64,000 bases of DNA from Cohnella fermenti (GCF_004801405.1 NZ_SSOB01000005.1:178033-242032); one strand, 5' to 3'. Counted from the stretch's first letter, positions 34,791 through 43,628 are shown. The notes: generated by a model not told the origin, from the letters alone. A program made the numbers and translations.

Positions 34791-34834
34791 AAAGAACCGT
34801 CAGGAAGCGTTCCCCCGCTCCTCGTCGGTTCTTT
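34791..34834 (+). terminator. Rho-independent terminator after the SGNH hydrolase
   Basis: AAAGAACCG and CGGTTCTTT arms (9 bp) surround a 26-nt loop with an inner GAAGCG-type hairpin; A- and T-rich ends suit both directions. Confidence 0.75.
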
Positions 34835-34872
34835 CTCCTCTGGCCCGACCTAATTTCCGATGACTATTGCGA

Positions 34873-35050
34873 TTTTATATGAATTTTCACATTCGTCGGC
34901 GCGGATTTGGGTGAATCGAGGCGTTTTATGTGATTTTTAGCATACATCCAGCACCTCGGGCCGGAATTTTCTCCATAAATGTGATTTTTCGCATAAAATC
35001 GGGCAAAGTCCCCGGTATGGGTCAGCGCCAATGTGATTTTTCACATAAAA
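34873..35050 (+). repeat. 178-bp dispersed palindromic element, copy C
   Basis: Units start at 34877, 34928, 34979 and 35031 (51, 51, 52). Unit 4 is the perfect ATGTGATTTTTCACAT. The outer ends match each other as inverted repeats over about 30 bp with mismatches. It lies between convergent genes just past a terminator. Confidence 0.92.
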
Positions 35051-35145
35051 TTCGTCATCGCGTAATACTCGGCATCTAACGCCATTCGGCATCTAGCCGC
35101 ATCCATCGACAGTTTCCGCTCCCGGTTCGCCCCGTCAACGCGCGC

Positions 35146-35766
35146 CTACTCCCGCTTCTCCGCAGGCTTCTTCTTGCTCGCCATCTCTGTCGCTCTCTTG
35201 AGTAGATAGTCCTTGTTCTTTAATCCCAATTTCCCCATAAAATCCACGTTTTCATCGTTTCGCTTTTTCCGTTTTTCTTCGGCTTCCCTTCTGATTTTAT
35301 CTTTCTTTTCTTTCTCTTGCGCTCTCAATCTCTCTCTCAGCTCTTTCATTTTCTCCGCTCGCTCGCGATCCCTCTCCGCCTTCGACTCCGACGCAAGCTC
35401 CGGTGCAATCGGGATTCCTTCCATCCCATCCGAGTCGTCGCCGGAGTCCCAGTCCAGAATCCTGGAATCCACCTCCGGGCTGGGCAGATCAGGCTGCGGC
35501 GCTTCTTTATATCGTTGAATCGTCGCCGTCGTGCCCGCTGTTGCTCTCTGGGCGACATTCGACGCACCTCCACGCAACAAGGCGCCTACAGCGCGATTGC
35601 CGATCTGGCGCTGCAACTGCATGACCTGCTCCGGCCGAACCATGGCGGGATTGCGCGACAGATCGAATGCGCCGCCGACCGGATTGGCGTTGGCTGTTTC
35701 GCTTGTGCTTGTGTTGGACTGCTTGCTTGGCTTCCGATGCTCTCGTTGGATATCCCCAAATCCCAT
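35146..35766 (-). CDS. Charged protein with an eCIS/DUF4157-associated LQRxxGNRAV motif (206 aa)
   Basis: The N-terminal region is Ser/Thr/Asn-rich, followed by NPAMVRPEQVMQLQRQIGNRAVGALLRG (about residues 40-67). This LQRxIGNRAVGxLL pattern is the conserved stretch seen in proteins linked to extracellular contractile injection systems and in DUF4157 toxins. The middle is acidic (LDWDSGDDSDGMEGIP), and the C-terminal ~75 residues are a highly charged coiled coil (RDRERAEKMKELRERLRAQEKEKKDK). No enzymatic toxin domain is visible. I prefer ATG 35766; an upstream in-frame start overlaps AT-rich promoter-like sequence. Lower GC and Lys-rich codons than its neighbours suggest acquisition. No injection-system genes are in the window. 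Function unknown. Confidence 0.7.
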   Translation of the reverse strand: MGFGDIQREHRKPSKQSNTSTSETANANPVGGAFDLSRNPAMVRPEQVMQLQRQIGNRAVGALLRGGASNVAQRATAGTTATIQRYKEAPQPDLPSPEVDSRILDWDSGDDSDGMEGIPIAPELASESKAERDRERAEKMKELRERLRAQEKEKKDKIRREAEEKRKKRNDENVDFMGKLGLKNKDYLLKRATEMASKKKPAEKRE

Positions 35767-36091
35767 CCGGATTCCCACTCTCGACAAAAATATATGTATA
35801 GCAACCACGAATTAAGTTTGAGACTATTGTATCATAACGCTCTTCAGTGCTCCTCCGCAGGAATCTTAATGAAATCTTAAAGGTTTGAACCGGCGCCTCC
35901 TCCAGTGCTGTATCTCGGTGACTTCTATTGCTGAATCGGAGGAAGGCAATGCACCGTCCGAATGCCGTCCGTTGCCATCCTCATCCCGATGCGCCTCTTT
36001 CTCGTTGCACGCCCAATAGCCCCTGCCTGGCAGGGGACCGGATCTTCATGTAAGAATGCTGTCACATGACATGCGCCATCTGGCCTTCCCC

Positions 36092-36181
36092 ACAAGGGCG
36101 CCTTATCCCTGCTGTTCAGGTCATTTTTTCCAGTAATTAGGATACTGACCAGAAGGGACAAGGCACCCATTTGCGAAAAGG
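36092..36181 (+). repeat. ~90-bp inverted-repeat element, copy 2
   Basis: Arms GGGCGCCTTATCCCT (36095-36109) and AAGGGACAAGGCACCC (36153-36168) flank a 43-bp loop. CTGTTCAGG inside the left arm and ATTTGCGAAAAGG outside the right arm match copy 1 near 30.5 kb. The arms differ from copy 1 at two positions. The rest of 35767-36203 shows no gene. Confidence 0.8.
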
Positions 36182-36203
36182 AACAGGGGGAGGGGGGGGA
36201 CCA

Positions 36204-38258
36204 TCAGACAGCGTGGCCGACCTCACCCGAACGCCCTACGTACAGAGGAATCGTGTACGAATGCATAAACCGAATCGGCAGGTCCTCGCCGCGAAGCTCC
36301 CGAACGTCCCCCTGCCGGATCTCCCTGACCGCGAGAGGGAAGCGTTGCAACGGGGAATAGAGGCAGGTCGAAGCGAATACCGACACGTTGGAGTTGTCGT
36401 TCAGCACCAGCGGATAAGGCTTGTCCAGCCCGATGCAGAACGTGCCGCCGAGCACCTCCGTAGAGCCGCCGTTATAGGTCGCGAACGCCGTGCCTTCCTC
36501 CTCCGTCTTGAACCCGAGCACCCACAGGCGGCCGCCGTCGTTCACGACCTCGCGCAGCGAGCGCTCCGGATTGAGCTGCCGGCAATAGACCTCTTGGCCG
36601 ATGAAGTGGAAGCAAGGAGTCTCGCGCGAATACGGGAACTTCTCCTCCCAAGGCAGCTTCTCCTGGCGAACCCCCGCCCCCGGAACTCCGCCTATGGTGC
36701 ACCCCGTGTTCTCGATGAATATTTTGCCGCCGGTGACTGAATTGAAGTAGAGAGATGCCGCCTGCACATGCACGTCGCTTAAGATGAGCGTTCTCCGGCT
36801 GGCATGATCGATCAGCGTCATGAAGCCGTACAGCTTCTCCCAGGCGAACAGATCCTCGATCACAAGCGGCGTGTCCGCTTCCTCATCCACTACGAAGATG
36901 CCGCCCCGCATCGTGGTCAGACGGCTGCCGGCCGCGAGGTCGCCATACATGAAGTTGATCCGATTAACCGTCGCCGGCACCCGGATCTGCCCATCGATCA
37001 AGTACCGTCCCGGTTGAAAATATACCGTCGAGCGGCCGGAGTTCAGTGCGAGCTGGATCGCAGCCGTATCGTCGTGAAGACCATCGCCGACAGCGCCGTA
37101 CTCGTTCACGCTGACCCATTCCTCGGGATCGTCCCATGCCGTCTCCGGCGTCTCCTCCACCGACAGCGCCAGAGTGCGGGCGTCGATACCGGAGAACAGC
37201 GTCTTGGGCCCGTGCGAGCCATACTCAGCGACATAATCCTTTATCCCCGCCGCCGCGAACTCGTAGCCCTCCGAACGGACATTGCGCAGCAGGAGTTGCC
37301 CGAACTCGTAACGGACGGCGGAATCCAGCGGATTCCCGCCTCTCAGATCCCCGTCGACCAAGGCAACGAACGCAGTCACTCCTTGCAAGCGGAGTGCGGG
37401 AACCCAGTTGTCGCTCTGCAGATCGCGGATGGAGACGATCGTGTTGCCGACGAAGAAGCCGCAGCGCAGTTGACGGCTGAGCCGGATATGCTCGAACACC
37501 GTAAAATGGGTCTGGGGAGTCACCTTGACCCCGTAGCGGAACCCCGTCACCTCCAGGTTCTTCAAGTAGCACGCCGACACTTTGTCGTGAACGACGGCGA
37601 AGCCCGTGTTCCCCCGGTACTCGGGATCGCTGGAGACGATGCGAACATCGCGGACAGCTCCGGTATTGTTGGCGAAGAAGACGACACCCGTTGCCCCCGG
37701 ATTGCCGCTGCCGATGTCATTCGTCATATTCTCCAGCATGTTCGTCATCGCGATATTGGACGCTTCCCCTTGCATGAAGCTGATGACGGGACGATCGTTG
37801 CCGAACTCGAAGCCCGGGCAGTTATCCTTCAGCTTGATAACGACCCCGTCCCGGCTCTCGCCCGCGAATCGGAGCTGGCCGTTCATCTCCAGATGGCGCA
37901 GGCCGAACAGGAAGTTGCGGAACTCCTCCTGCGCATAGGAGATCGTGTCGCTGACCAGATACGTTCCGTTGGGAAAATAAACGATTCGCGAGTCCGGAAG
38001 CGTCTCCGGGAAAATCACGTTCGCCCTCCCGTCCACCTTGCGAATCTCGAAGCTGACGAGGGCGTTCGGATCGTCCATCCCCTCCAGCTTGAGCTTCGTC
38101 TCGTAGAAGTTCCGCTCGTAGGCGCCAAGCGCGTCATTCACGATTCGCCTCAATTGTGCGGTGCAGTCGTTCGTTCCGGTGTTGTCCACATTGTACGGCG
38201 GCTTCGTCACGTCGATAATCGCGCGGCAATCGCTCGGATAACGCAGTCCATTCGTCAT
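36204..38258 (-). CDS. Right-handed beta-helix protein, pectate-lyase-3/GH55-like (684 aa)
   Basis: Two pectate-lyase-3-type starts are visible: an N-terminal one (NTGTNDCTAQLRRIVNDALGAYE ... VYFPNGTYLVSD) and a second near residue 380 (VNEYGAVGDGLHDDTAAIQLAL ... VYFQPGRYLIDG). Between and after them are long runs of beta-helix coils. This paired layout is typical of GH55-like or polysaccharide-lyase-like proteins. There is no signal peptide, so it would act inside the cell unless exported another way. ATG 38258 has GGGAGG ~11 bp upstream; a longer frame to 38330 lacks a site and crosses the promoter. An exact copy of the 20-bp operator is about 64 bp upstream of the likely start point. Confidence 0.78.
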   Translation of the reverse strand: MTNGLRYPSDCRAIIDVTKPPYNVDNTGTNDCTAQLRRIVNDALGAYERNFYETKLKLEGMDDPNALVSFEIRKVDGRANVIFPETLPDSRIVYFPNGTYLVSDTISYAQEEFRNFLFGLRHLEMNGQLRFAGESRDGVVIKLKDNCPGFEFGNDRPVISFMQGEASNIAMTNMLENMTNDIGSGNPGATGVVFFANNTGAVRDVRIVSSDPEYRGNTGFAVVHDKVSACYLKNLEVTGFRYGVKVTPQTHFTVFEHIRLSRQLRCGFFVGNTIVSIRDLQSDNWVPALRLQGVTAFVALVDGDLRGGNPLDSAVRYEFGQLLLRNVRSEGYEFAAAGIKDYVAEYGSHGPKTLFSGIDARTLALSVEETPETAWDDPEEWVSVNEYGAVGDGLHDDTAAIQLALNSGRSTVYFQPGRYLIDGQIRVPATVNRINFMYGDLAAGSRLTTMRGGIFVVDEEADTPLVIEDLFAWEKLYGFMTLIDHASRRTLILSDVHVQAASLYFNSVTGGKIFIENTGCTIGGVPGAGVRQEKLPWEEKFPYSRETPCFHFIGQEVYCRQLNPERSLREVVNDGGRLWVLGFKTEEEGTAFATYNGGSTEVLGGTFCIGLDKPYPLVLNDNSNVSVFASTCLYSPLQRFPLAVREIRQGDVRELRGEDLPIRFMHSYTIPLYVGRSGEVGHAV

Positions 38259-38345
38259 TTTGGCTATGTCCTCCCTCGACCATGCGGTCCATTCCGCTAT
38301 TATGCTAGGGGAATTCCGGGGCGAAGACAATGAGCGGTGCCATCA

Positions 38346-38675
38346 TTATTGGAGCGATTCTACGATGGGGATAAAAGAAATAGGCAAACACGAGTAGAAC
38401 CTTCTCCGTGCTTGCCTATCCTGCATTTGGAATGAATGAAACTTCACCAGATCGATCTTCCTGCGAACAGAGGCCTCCCTTCCCCCGATTCCCGTCATAA
38501 AGCGAAGCTGGTCCTCAGGCTCGTAGTCGTTGAACAATTCCTCCACAGCATCAATCGAAAGGATAGATTCAGCCGCTCCTGTATCAATAACCACATTAGG
38601 GATGATCATGGTTTTGCCGCGATGCATAATAGTGATGCTGGAAAAAAGCAGTCCACCGACATAATCAAGATCCAT
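38346..38675 (-). CDS. Retropepsin-like aspartic protease fragment, probably 3'-truncated (109 aa)
   Basis: Residues ~22-40 (MIIPNVVIDTGAAESILSI) carry the DTGA motif of retropepsin-like proteases. Homologous small proteins normally continue with a second beta-lobe ending in a GxDxL-type segment; here, after VKFHSFQMQD, the frame runs into a hairpin plus T-rich tract that looks like a terminator and ends in the operator sequence (PIVESLQ). I infer loss of the original 3' end. It overlaps the preceding small gene by 11 bp, as in an operon. AT-richer than most of the window. May no longer be active. Confidence 0.6.
   Translation of the reverse strand: MDLDYVGGLLFSSITIMHRGKTMIIPNVVIDTGAAESILSIDAVEELFNDYEPEDQLRFMTGIGGREASVRRKIDLVKFHSFQMQDRQARRRFYSCLPISFIPIVESLQ
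38347..38366 (-). promoter_or_regulatory. 20-bp operator candidate, site 3 (before the beta-helix gene)
   Basis: TATTGGAGCGATTCTACGAT (plus strand) is identical, in reverse complement, to site 2. On the minus strand a -10 candidate CATAAT lies at 38304-38299, putting the site centre near -64. The site overlaps the last codons of the neighbouring retropepsin-like frame. Confidence 0.7.
38377..38425 (-). terminator. Terminator-like hairpin inside the end of the retropepsin-like frame
   Basis: On the minus strand ATAGGCAAGCACG and CGTGTTTGCCTAT pair (one G-T) around GAGAAGGTTCTACT-like sequence, followed by TTTCTTTTAT. Confidence 0.65.
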
Positions 38676-38922
38676 GCTTTGACGCTCTCCTGATCATAGG
38701 CTTGTCCCGCACTTCCACGACGATGTTTTCTTTCGAGGTATGGTAAACAAAGCGTTCATTTTTTGCGGAAAACAATTCCTTCCATGCCGCTTTTGGATCA
38801 GGAATGGGTTTAATGACCGCTACTTCTTCCACATGGAGCTTATTGTCTTCGTAATGAGATTTCAATTCTTCCATCAATACAAATTGATCAGGAAAAAGAT
38901 TTCTCACTTCAGACCATAACAT
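38665..38922 (-). CDS. Small conserved-type hypothetical protein (85 aa)
   Basis: Sequence MLWSEVRNLFPDQFVLMEEL... continues with KLHVEEVAVIKPIPDPKAAWKEL and a C-terminal NIVVEVRDKPMIR: an alpha/beta protein without a motif I recognise. It overlaps the retropepsin-like gene by 11 bp, and in related bacteria such small proteins often sit just before a retropepsin-like partner. ATG 38922 follows GGGGGGCTAGAG; a longer frame to 38985 has no better site. Lower GC than neighbours. Confidence 0.6.
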   Translation of the reverse strand: MLWSEVRNLFPDQFVLMEELKSHYEDNKLHVEEVAVIKPIPDPKAAWKELFSAKNERFVYHTSKENIVVEVRDKPMIRRASKHGS

Positions 38923-39026
38923 CTCTAGCCCCCCCTTTGGCATCCTTCCCTTTATTTTACCATCCTTTGTATGTTCTGAACACATAACTCGTGAGCGCGT
39001 AGATGATTTGCCTCTTGCATCCGAAT

Positions 39027-40271
39027 TTAATGGAGCGGCGACCGAACCGGCTCCTTTAAAGGAGCGGCAATGCGCGGTCCCCTTCTCACCAGCAGGACAT
39101 TCGCGAGCATGGCGGCCGTGCTCGTTGCCAGAATAATAACGCCCAGCGGAACGGCCGTGTCTTCCCCTGCGATGCCGACAAGCGGAGCGACGACCGCTCC
39201 CAGCAGGAAGGGAACGACACCGAGCAGTGCGGCTGCGCTGCCCGCATTCCGGGCCTGGCTCTCCATCGCCAGGGGGAAGGCCGCCGTGGACGTCATGCCG
39301 ATGGAAGCGACGAAGACGAACAGGGGAATGACCAGCGCGAACAGCGGTCCGTGGACGATCGCGACCGTCAGGACGGCGACGCTGGCCGACAAGGCCAGCC
39401 AGAGGCCGAGCCGCAGGAAGGCCTGCTCGGAGACGCGGTGCGCCATTCGGCCGACGATCTGGGAGCCGATGATGAGGCTGATGCCGTTCGAGCCGAACAG
39501 CAAAGCGAACACCGTCGGCGTCGCCCCGTAGATGTTCTGATAGATGAACGGGGTTCCCGATACATATGCGAATACCCCGGCCATCATAATTCCCTGTGCC
39601 AGCATGTAGCCGACGAATTGGCGGTCCCGCAGCAGCGATCCGTAATTGCGGAGCTGCTCCGCGAAGTTAGCGGGCTTGCGACGATCGGAGGGCAGCGTCT
39701 CCGGCAGCCGCCACTTGGTCATCGCCCACAAGTACGTTCCCAGCAGGGTCAGCGAGATGAAGACGCCGATCCAGCTCGTGAACGAGAGGACGCCGCTGCC
39801 GGCCACCGGCGCCGCGAGCGGTCCCAGATTGCCGACCAGCAACAGCAGCGAGAAGAACTTCGTCAATTCGCTGCCGCTGTACAGATCGCGCGCAATTGCC
39901 CGCGAGATGACGATGCCCGCCGATGCGGCGAATCCCTGCACGAACCGGAAGACGATCAGAAGCCCGATCGTCGGCGAGAACGCGCAGGCGAGCGAAGAGA
40001 TAACATAAGCGATCATGGCGATCAGCAGCGGGTTCCGTCTGCCGTGGACGTCGCTCAGCGACCCCATGACAAGCTGGCCGATGCCAAGTCCAAGCAGGCA
40101 AGCGGTAAGACTGAATTGCACAAGCGAAGCTGTCGAATCGAACTGCTTGACGATCTCCGGGAATGCCGGCAAATACATATCGATCGTAAAAGGCCCCAGC
40201 GTCGAGAATAAACCGAGCAGCAATGCCTGTCTGATCACTCGTTGGCGATGATGACTGTTGGGTTGGGTCAT
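39027..40271 (-). CDS. MFS drug-resistance transporter, Bcr/CflA family (414 aa)
   Basis: Twelve hydrophobic helices with Bcr/CflA signatures: LGPFTIDMYLPAFPEI in helix 1, GSLSDVHGRRNPLL after helix 2 (MFS motif A) and RFVQGFAASAGIVISRAIARDLYSG around helix 4-5. These are proton-driven exporters for drugs or small metabolites such as bicyclomycin, chloramphenicol or cystine. ATG 40271 follows AGGAGA at ~11 bp; TTG 40277 with a 5-bp spacing is an alternative. It is followed by no co-directional partner and stands 44 bp downstream of the alcohol dehydrogenase stop, so the two could be one transcript. Confidence 0.88.
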   Translation of the reverse strand: MTQPNSHHRQRVIRQALLLGLFSTLGPFTIDMYLPAFPEIVKQFDSTASLVQFSLTACLLGLGIGQLVMGSLSDVHGRRNPLLIAMIAYVISSLACAFSPTIGLLIVFRFVQGFAASAGIVISRAIARDLYSGSELTKFFSLLLLVGNLGPLAAPVAGSGVLSFTSWIGVFISLTLLGTYLWAMTKWRLPETLPSDRRKPANFAEQLRNYGSLLRDRQFVGYMLAQGIMMAGVFAYVSGTPFIYQNIYGATPTVFALLFGSNGISLIIGSQIVGRMAHRVSEQAFLRLGLWLALSASVAVLTVAIVHGPLFALVIPLFVFVASIGMTSTAAFPLAMESQARNAGSAAALLGVVPFLLGAVVAPLVGIAGEDTAVPLGVIILATSTAAMLANVLLVRRGPRIAAPLKEPVRSPLH

Positions 40272-40314
40272 GATCAAACGACTCTCCTATTCTGTGTATC
40301 GTGGTCGTGTATCG

Positions 40315-41364
40315 TTAACCGTTGGCCATTGTGGCGATATCGATCACGAAGCGATAGCGGACATCCGACGCAAGCACGCGCTCCCAGGCTTCATCGATCC
40401 GATCGGCGGAGATCAGCTCGATCTCGGGAGCGATGCCGTGCTCCGCGCAGAAGTCGAGCATCTCCTGCGTCTCGCGTATGCCGCCGATCATCGAGCCGGC
40501 GAACGACCGGCGATGCCCGATCAGCGAGAAGACGTTGACGGACAACGGCTCCGGCGGCGCGCCGACATTGACAAGCGTTCCGTCAAGCGCCAGCAGCGAC
40601 AAGTAGGCGCCCATGTCGAGCTTCGCGCTCACCGTGTTCACGATGAGATCGAACGATCCCGCCAGCTTCTTGAACGTCTCCGGATCGCTTGTCGCATAAT
40701 AATGGTCCGCGCCAAGCTTCAAGCCGTCTTCCCGCTTCTTCAGCGTCTGCGACAACACCGTCACCTCGGCCCCCATCGCATGAGCGAGCTTGACGGCCAT
40801 ATGGCCGAGCCCGCCAAGTCCGATGACGGCCACCTTCTTGCCCGGTGCGGCTCCCCAATGGCGCAGCGGCGAATACGTGGTGATGCCGGCGCACAGGAGC
40901 GGCGCGGCGACGTCAAGCTCGAGACCGTCGGGAATGCGAACGACGAAGTCCTCCGTTACGACGATATGCGTGGAGTATCCTCCCTGCGTGTACTGCCCGT
41001 AACGATCGATCGCCCCATACGTGCCGGTCATCCCATTCAGGCAGTACTGCTCCTCTCCCTGACGACAATGCGCGCACTCCCCGCAAGAGTCGACCATGCA
41101 GCCGACGCCGACCCGATCGCCTGCGGCATACTTGGACACCTCCGAACCGACCCGGGCGACAATGCCGGCGATCTCGTGCCCCGGAACGAGGGGATACTCG
41201 ATAGGTCCCCACTCGCCGCGGGCGGTATGAATATCGGAGTGGCAGATGCCGGCGTACTTAATCTCGATAAGAACATCGCGCGGCTGAAGTTCCCGGCGCT
41301 CGATGACGGTTCGTTGGAACGGACCTTCCGCGCCGAATACGGCGCTTGCGGCAGCGTTAATCAT
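40315..41364 (-). CDS. Zinc-dependent NAD(P)-dependent alcohol dehydrogenase (349 aa)
   Basis: Medium-chain dehydrogenase. Catalytic zinc ligands: Cys in [10 protein letters not shown], His-Glu in VPGHEIAG; structural zinc Cys cluster in [15 protein letters not shown]; Rossmann dinucleotide motif [11 protein letters not shown]. Closest in style to YahK/cinnamyl-alcohol-dehydrogenase-like aldehyde reductases, which reduce aldehydes with NADPH. ATG 41364 has AGGAGG 7 bp upstream; the in-frame extension to 41418 lies in the promoter. It is divergent from a TetR regulator; AACAATTGTT at 41402-41411, close to the start, is a candidate operator. Confidence 0.88.
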   Translation of the reverse strand: MINAAASAVFGAEGPFQRTVIERRELQPRDVLIEIKYAGICHSDIHTARGEWGPIEYPLVPGHEIAGIVARVGSEVSKYAAGDRVGVGCMVDSCGECAHCRQGEEQYCLNGMTGTYGAIDRYGQYTQGGYSTHIVVTEDFVVRIPDGLELDVAAPLLCAGITTYSPLRHWGAAPGKKVAVIGLGGLGHMAVKLAHAMGAEVTVLSQTLKKREDGLKLGADHYYATSDPETFKKLAGSFDLIVNTVSAKLDMGAYLSLLALDGTLVNVGAPPEPLSVNVFSLIGHRRSFAGSMIGGIRETQEMLDFCAEHGIAPEIELISADRIDEAWERVLASDVRYRFVIDIATMANG

Positions 41365-41546
41365 AACATGACCTCCTGGATTCCATTCGCCGATAAACAA
41401 AAACAATTGTTTAATCAACTCATGTCCATTATTATAAAGGCAAGTGCCTCGCGTTCAATGGTTAAAAAATCGCAATTCGTTCATATCTCAACAAACCGCG
41501 CCAAATTGTTGATTATCTAAAAAAGGGGAATGAGGTGCACAGCAAG

Positions 41547-42095
41547 ATGGCGAAAGTGGATCGGCGAATCCTCAAGACCCAAGAAGCATTAAAAAAAGCC
41601 GTCATCGAATTGATGACGGAGAAGAACTTCGATGACATTACCATTCAGGAGATCGCCGACCGGGCCAACGTCAACCGCGGCACCATCTACCTTCATTATC
41701 AGGACAAATACGATCTGCTGGATCAACTCATCGAGACGCTTCTTCGCGAGATGTGCGAGCTGGATGAATGGGCTTGCCAGTTGGAGTGGACGGAGGCGCT
41801 TGTGCCTTACTTCGAATTTTTCGAGAAAAATTATTTGTTCTTCTCCACCATGCTGGCGAGCAAGGGAGCCCCGGAAGCGTTCCGCGCCCGGCTTCTGGTG
41901 GCATTCATGGAAGGCTTCAAGTGCGAGATCGACCGCGACAGCGACCGCAATACGGATTTAAACGACGACGTGATGCTGCAATACGCCGGAACCGCCTATG
42001 TCGGCGTCATCGAATGGTGGATACGCAACGGGATGCCTTACCCGCCCCAAGCCATGGCCAAACAAGTGGGCACCTTGATCGGGCGAAGCTTGTGA
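41547..42095 (+). CDS. TetR/AcrR-family regulator (182 aa)
   Basis: N-terminal HTH (TQEALKKAVIELMTEKNFDDITIQEIADRANVNRGTIYLHYQDKYDLL) followed by an all-helical ligand domain with the TetR_C_7 style ending (YAGTAYVGVIEWWIRNGMPYPP). It is divergent from the alcohol dehydrogenase and likely represses it and itself. ATG 41547 is preferred (GAGGTG upstream); GTG 41535 with AAGGGG is a fair alternative. Its 3' end converges with the DHA2 transporter gene 15 bp away. Confidence 0.85.
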   Translation: MAKVDRRILKTQEALKKAVIELMTEKNFDDITIQEIADRANVNRGTIYLHYQDKYDLLDQLIETLLREMCELDEWACQLEWTEALVPYFEFFEKNYLFFSTMLASKGAPEAFRARLLVAFMEGFKCEIDRDSDRNTDLNDDVMLQYAGTAYVGVIEWWIRNGMPYPPQAMAKQVGTLIGRSL

Positions 42096-42110
42096 GCGGG
42101 GAAAGCTCTT

Positions 42111-43628
42111 CTAACTGTTTCGATTAATCTCCATCTCGGAGGCCGGATCGAACTTCTCGCTGCTCATGAAGAAAGCTGCCGCAAGCGCGATGACCGCCGG
42201 GATGCTCGCCCACGCGAAGGTCTGAACGAGCGAGGAGGTTAACGCTTCCGTAATTTTCTCCAGAACGGGCACAGGGATATAATCCCGCGTCTGCGGGGTC
42301 AGTATATTGCTCGGATCGCTTAGATCAATTCCTTCCGTCTGTTGCCCGCCGCTGAATGCGGCCGTTAATCTATTCAAGAAGACATGGCTCTGAATAATGC
42401 CGAAGACCGTAATTCCTAGCGTCATGCCCAACTCCCGATTGAAGTTAAGCGTCGAGCTCGCGGAACCGCGTTGCCGCGCGGTGAAGCCGTGTATGGCCGC
42501 ATTGCTCAGCACCGAGAATGAAGAACCGATCCCCAGTCCGACCAGAATCATGAAGATCGTGACCATGAAGCGCGAAGTATCGGTCGTCAGCGTGGTTAAT
42601 AGCGCTATGCCGATAACCAGCAGCGTTGTCGTCGGAATCATGATGGAGCGATACTTGAGCTTCGCCAGTAATGCCCCTCCGCCCGCTGCCGTCACGACCG
42701 AGCCGAGCATCATCGGAAGCAGGACAAGCCCCGAATTCGTCGCCGATCCGCCGAGAACGCCTTGAATAAATACCGGAATATAGATGGATGCCGTAATAAA
42801 CGCCGCTCCGCTGAATATTGCCATAACATTACTTGTTGAATAGAGACGGTTCTTAAACATTCCGAAGGTGATGATCGGTTCTTCCACTCGCCGTTCGATA
42901 TAAACAAAGGCAAGGAAGAGTAAGGCGAACAACGCGAATAACCCGATGATCATTCCGGAGTCCCAAGCATATTCCTTGCCGCCAAGTTCAAGCGCGAACA
43001 TGAGACTAACGATCGAAGCGACAAGCGTCATCGCGCCGAGATAGTCGATTTTCTGCTTGGAATGCTCAATGGACTCTTTGTAGAAGAACGCGATCAAGAC
43101 GAAGGCAACGAGCCCAATCGGCAAGTTGATGTAGAAGATCCACGACCAGTGGATGTAATCCGTCAGATACGCGCCTATAAGCGGTCCGAAAATGCTGGAG
43201 AGACCGAATACGGCGCCAAACAGGCCGCCCATCTTGCCGCGCTTGTCTGCAGGTACCACGTCGAACATGATCGTGAAGGCGATCGGCATCAACGCGCCGC
43301 CGCCGATCCCTTGGATCGCGCGATAGATGCTTAGCTGCACGATTGTTTCTGCCGTCCCGCATAAAGCAGATCCGATCATAAATATAATCATGCCAAAGAC
43401 AAAGAATCGCTTGCGTCCATACATATCCGATAATTTGCCGAATATAGGCATGCCGGCCATCTCCGCAACCATATACGCCGAAGTGACCCACATTAATTTG
43501 TCGAATCCACCCAAATCCCCAACGATTGTGCCAATTGCCGTTGCGACGATGGTATTATCCATCGATGCCATTAGAATGGCTAACAGCAATCCTCCAAGTA
43601 TGATGCCCATCTTATTTCCCTTTGCCAT
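42111..43628 (-). CDS. MFS multidrug exporter, DHA2/EmrB-QacA family (505 aa)
   Basis: Fourteen predicted helices with DHA2 motifs: ILMASMDNTIVATAIGTIVGDL in helix 1 (motif D1), GKLSDMYGRKRFF (motif A), and AIQGIGGGALMPIAF (motif C region). Proton-driven drug efflux. ATG 43628 has GGAGG 9 bp upstream. It is divergent from a MarR regulator gene, and the intergenic region has the palindrome CTTGATGGTCAAG, so regulation by that MarR protein is likely. Confidence 0.9.
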   Translation of the reverse strand: MAKGNKMGIILGGLLLAILMASMDNTIVATAIGTIVGDLGGFDKLMWVTSAYMVAEMAGMPIFGKLSDMYGRKRFFVFGMIIFMIGSALCGTAETIVQLSIYRAIQGIGGGALMPIAFTIMFDVVPADKRGKMGGLFGAVFGLSSIFGPLIGAYLTDYIHWSWIFYINLPIGLVAFVLIAFFYKESIEHSKQKIDYLGAMTLVASIVSLMFALELGGKEYAWDSGMIIGLFALFALLFLAFVYIERRVEEPIITFGMFKNRLYSTSNVMAIFSGAAFITASIYIPVFIQGVLGGSATNSGLVLLPMMLGSVVTAAGGGALLAKLKYRSIMIPTTTLLVIGIALLTTLTTDTSRFMVTIFMILVGLGIGSSFSVLSNAAIHGFTARQRGSASSTLNFNRELGMTLGITVFGIIQSHVFLNRLTAAFSGGQQTEGIDLSDPSNILTPQTRDYIPVPVLEKITEALTSSLVQTFAWASIPAVIALAAAFFMSSEKFDPASEMEINRNS

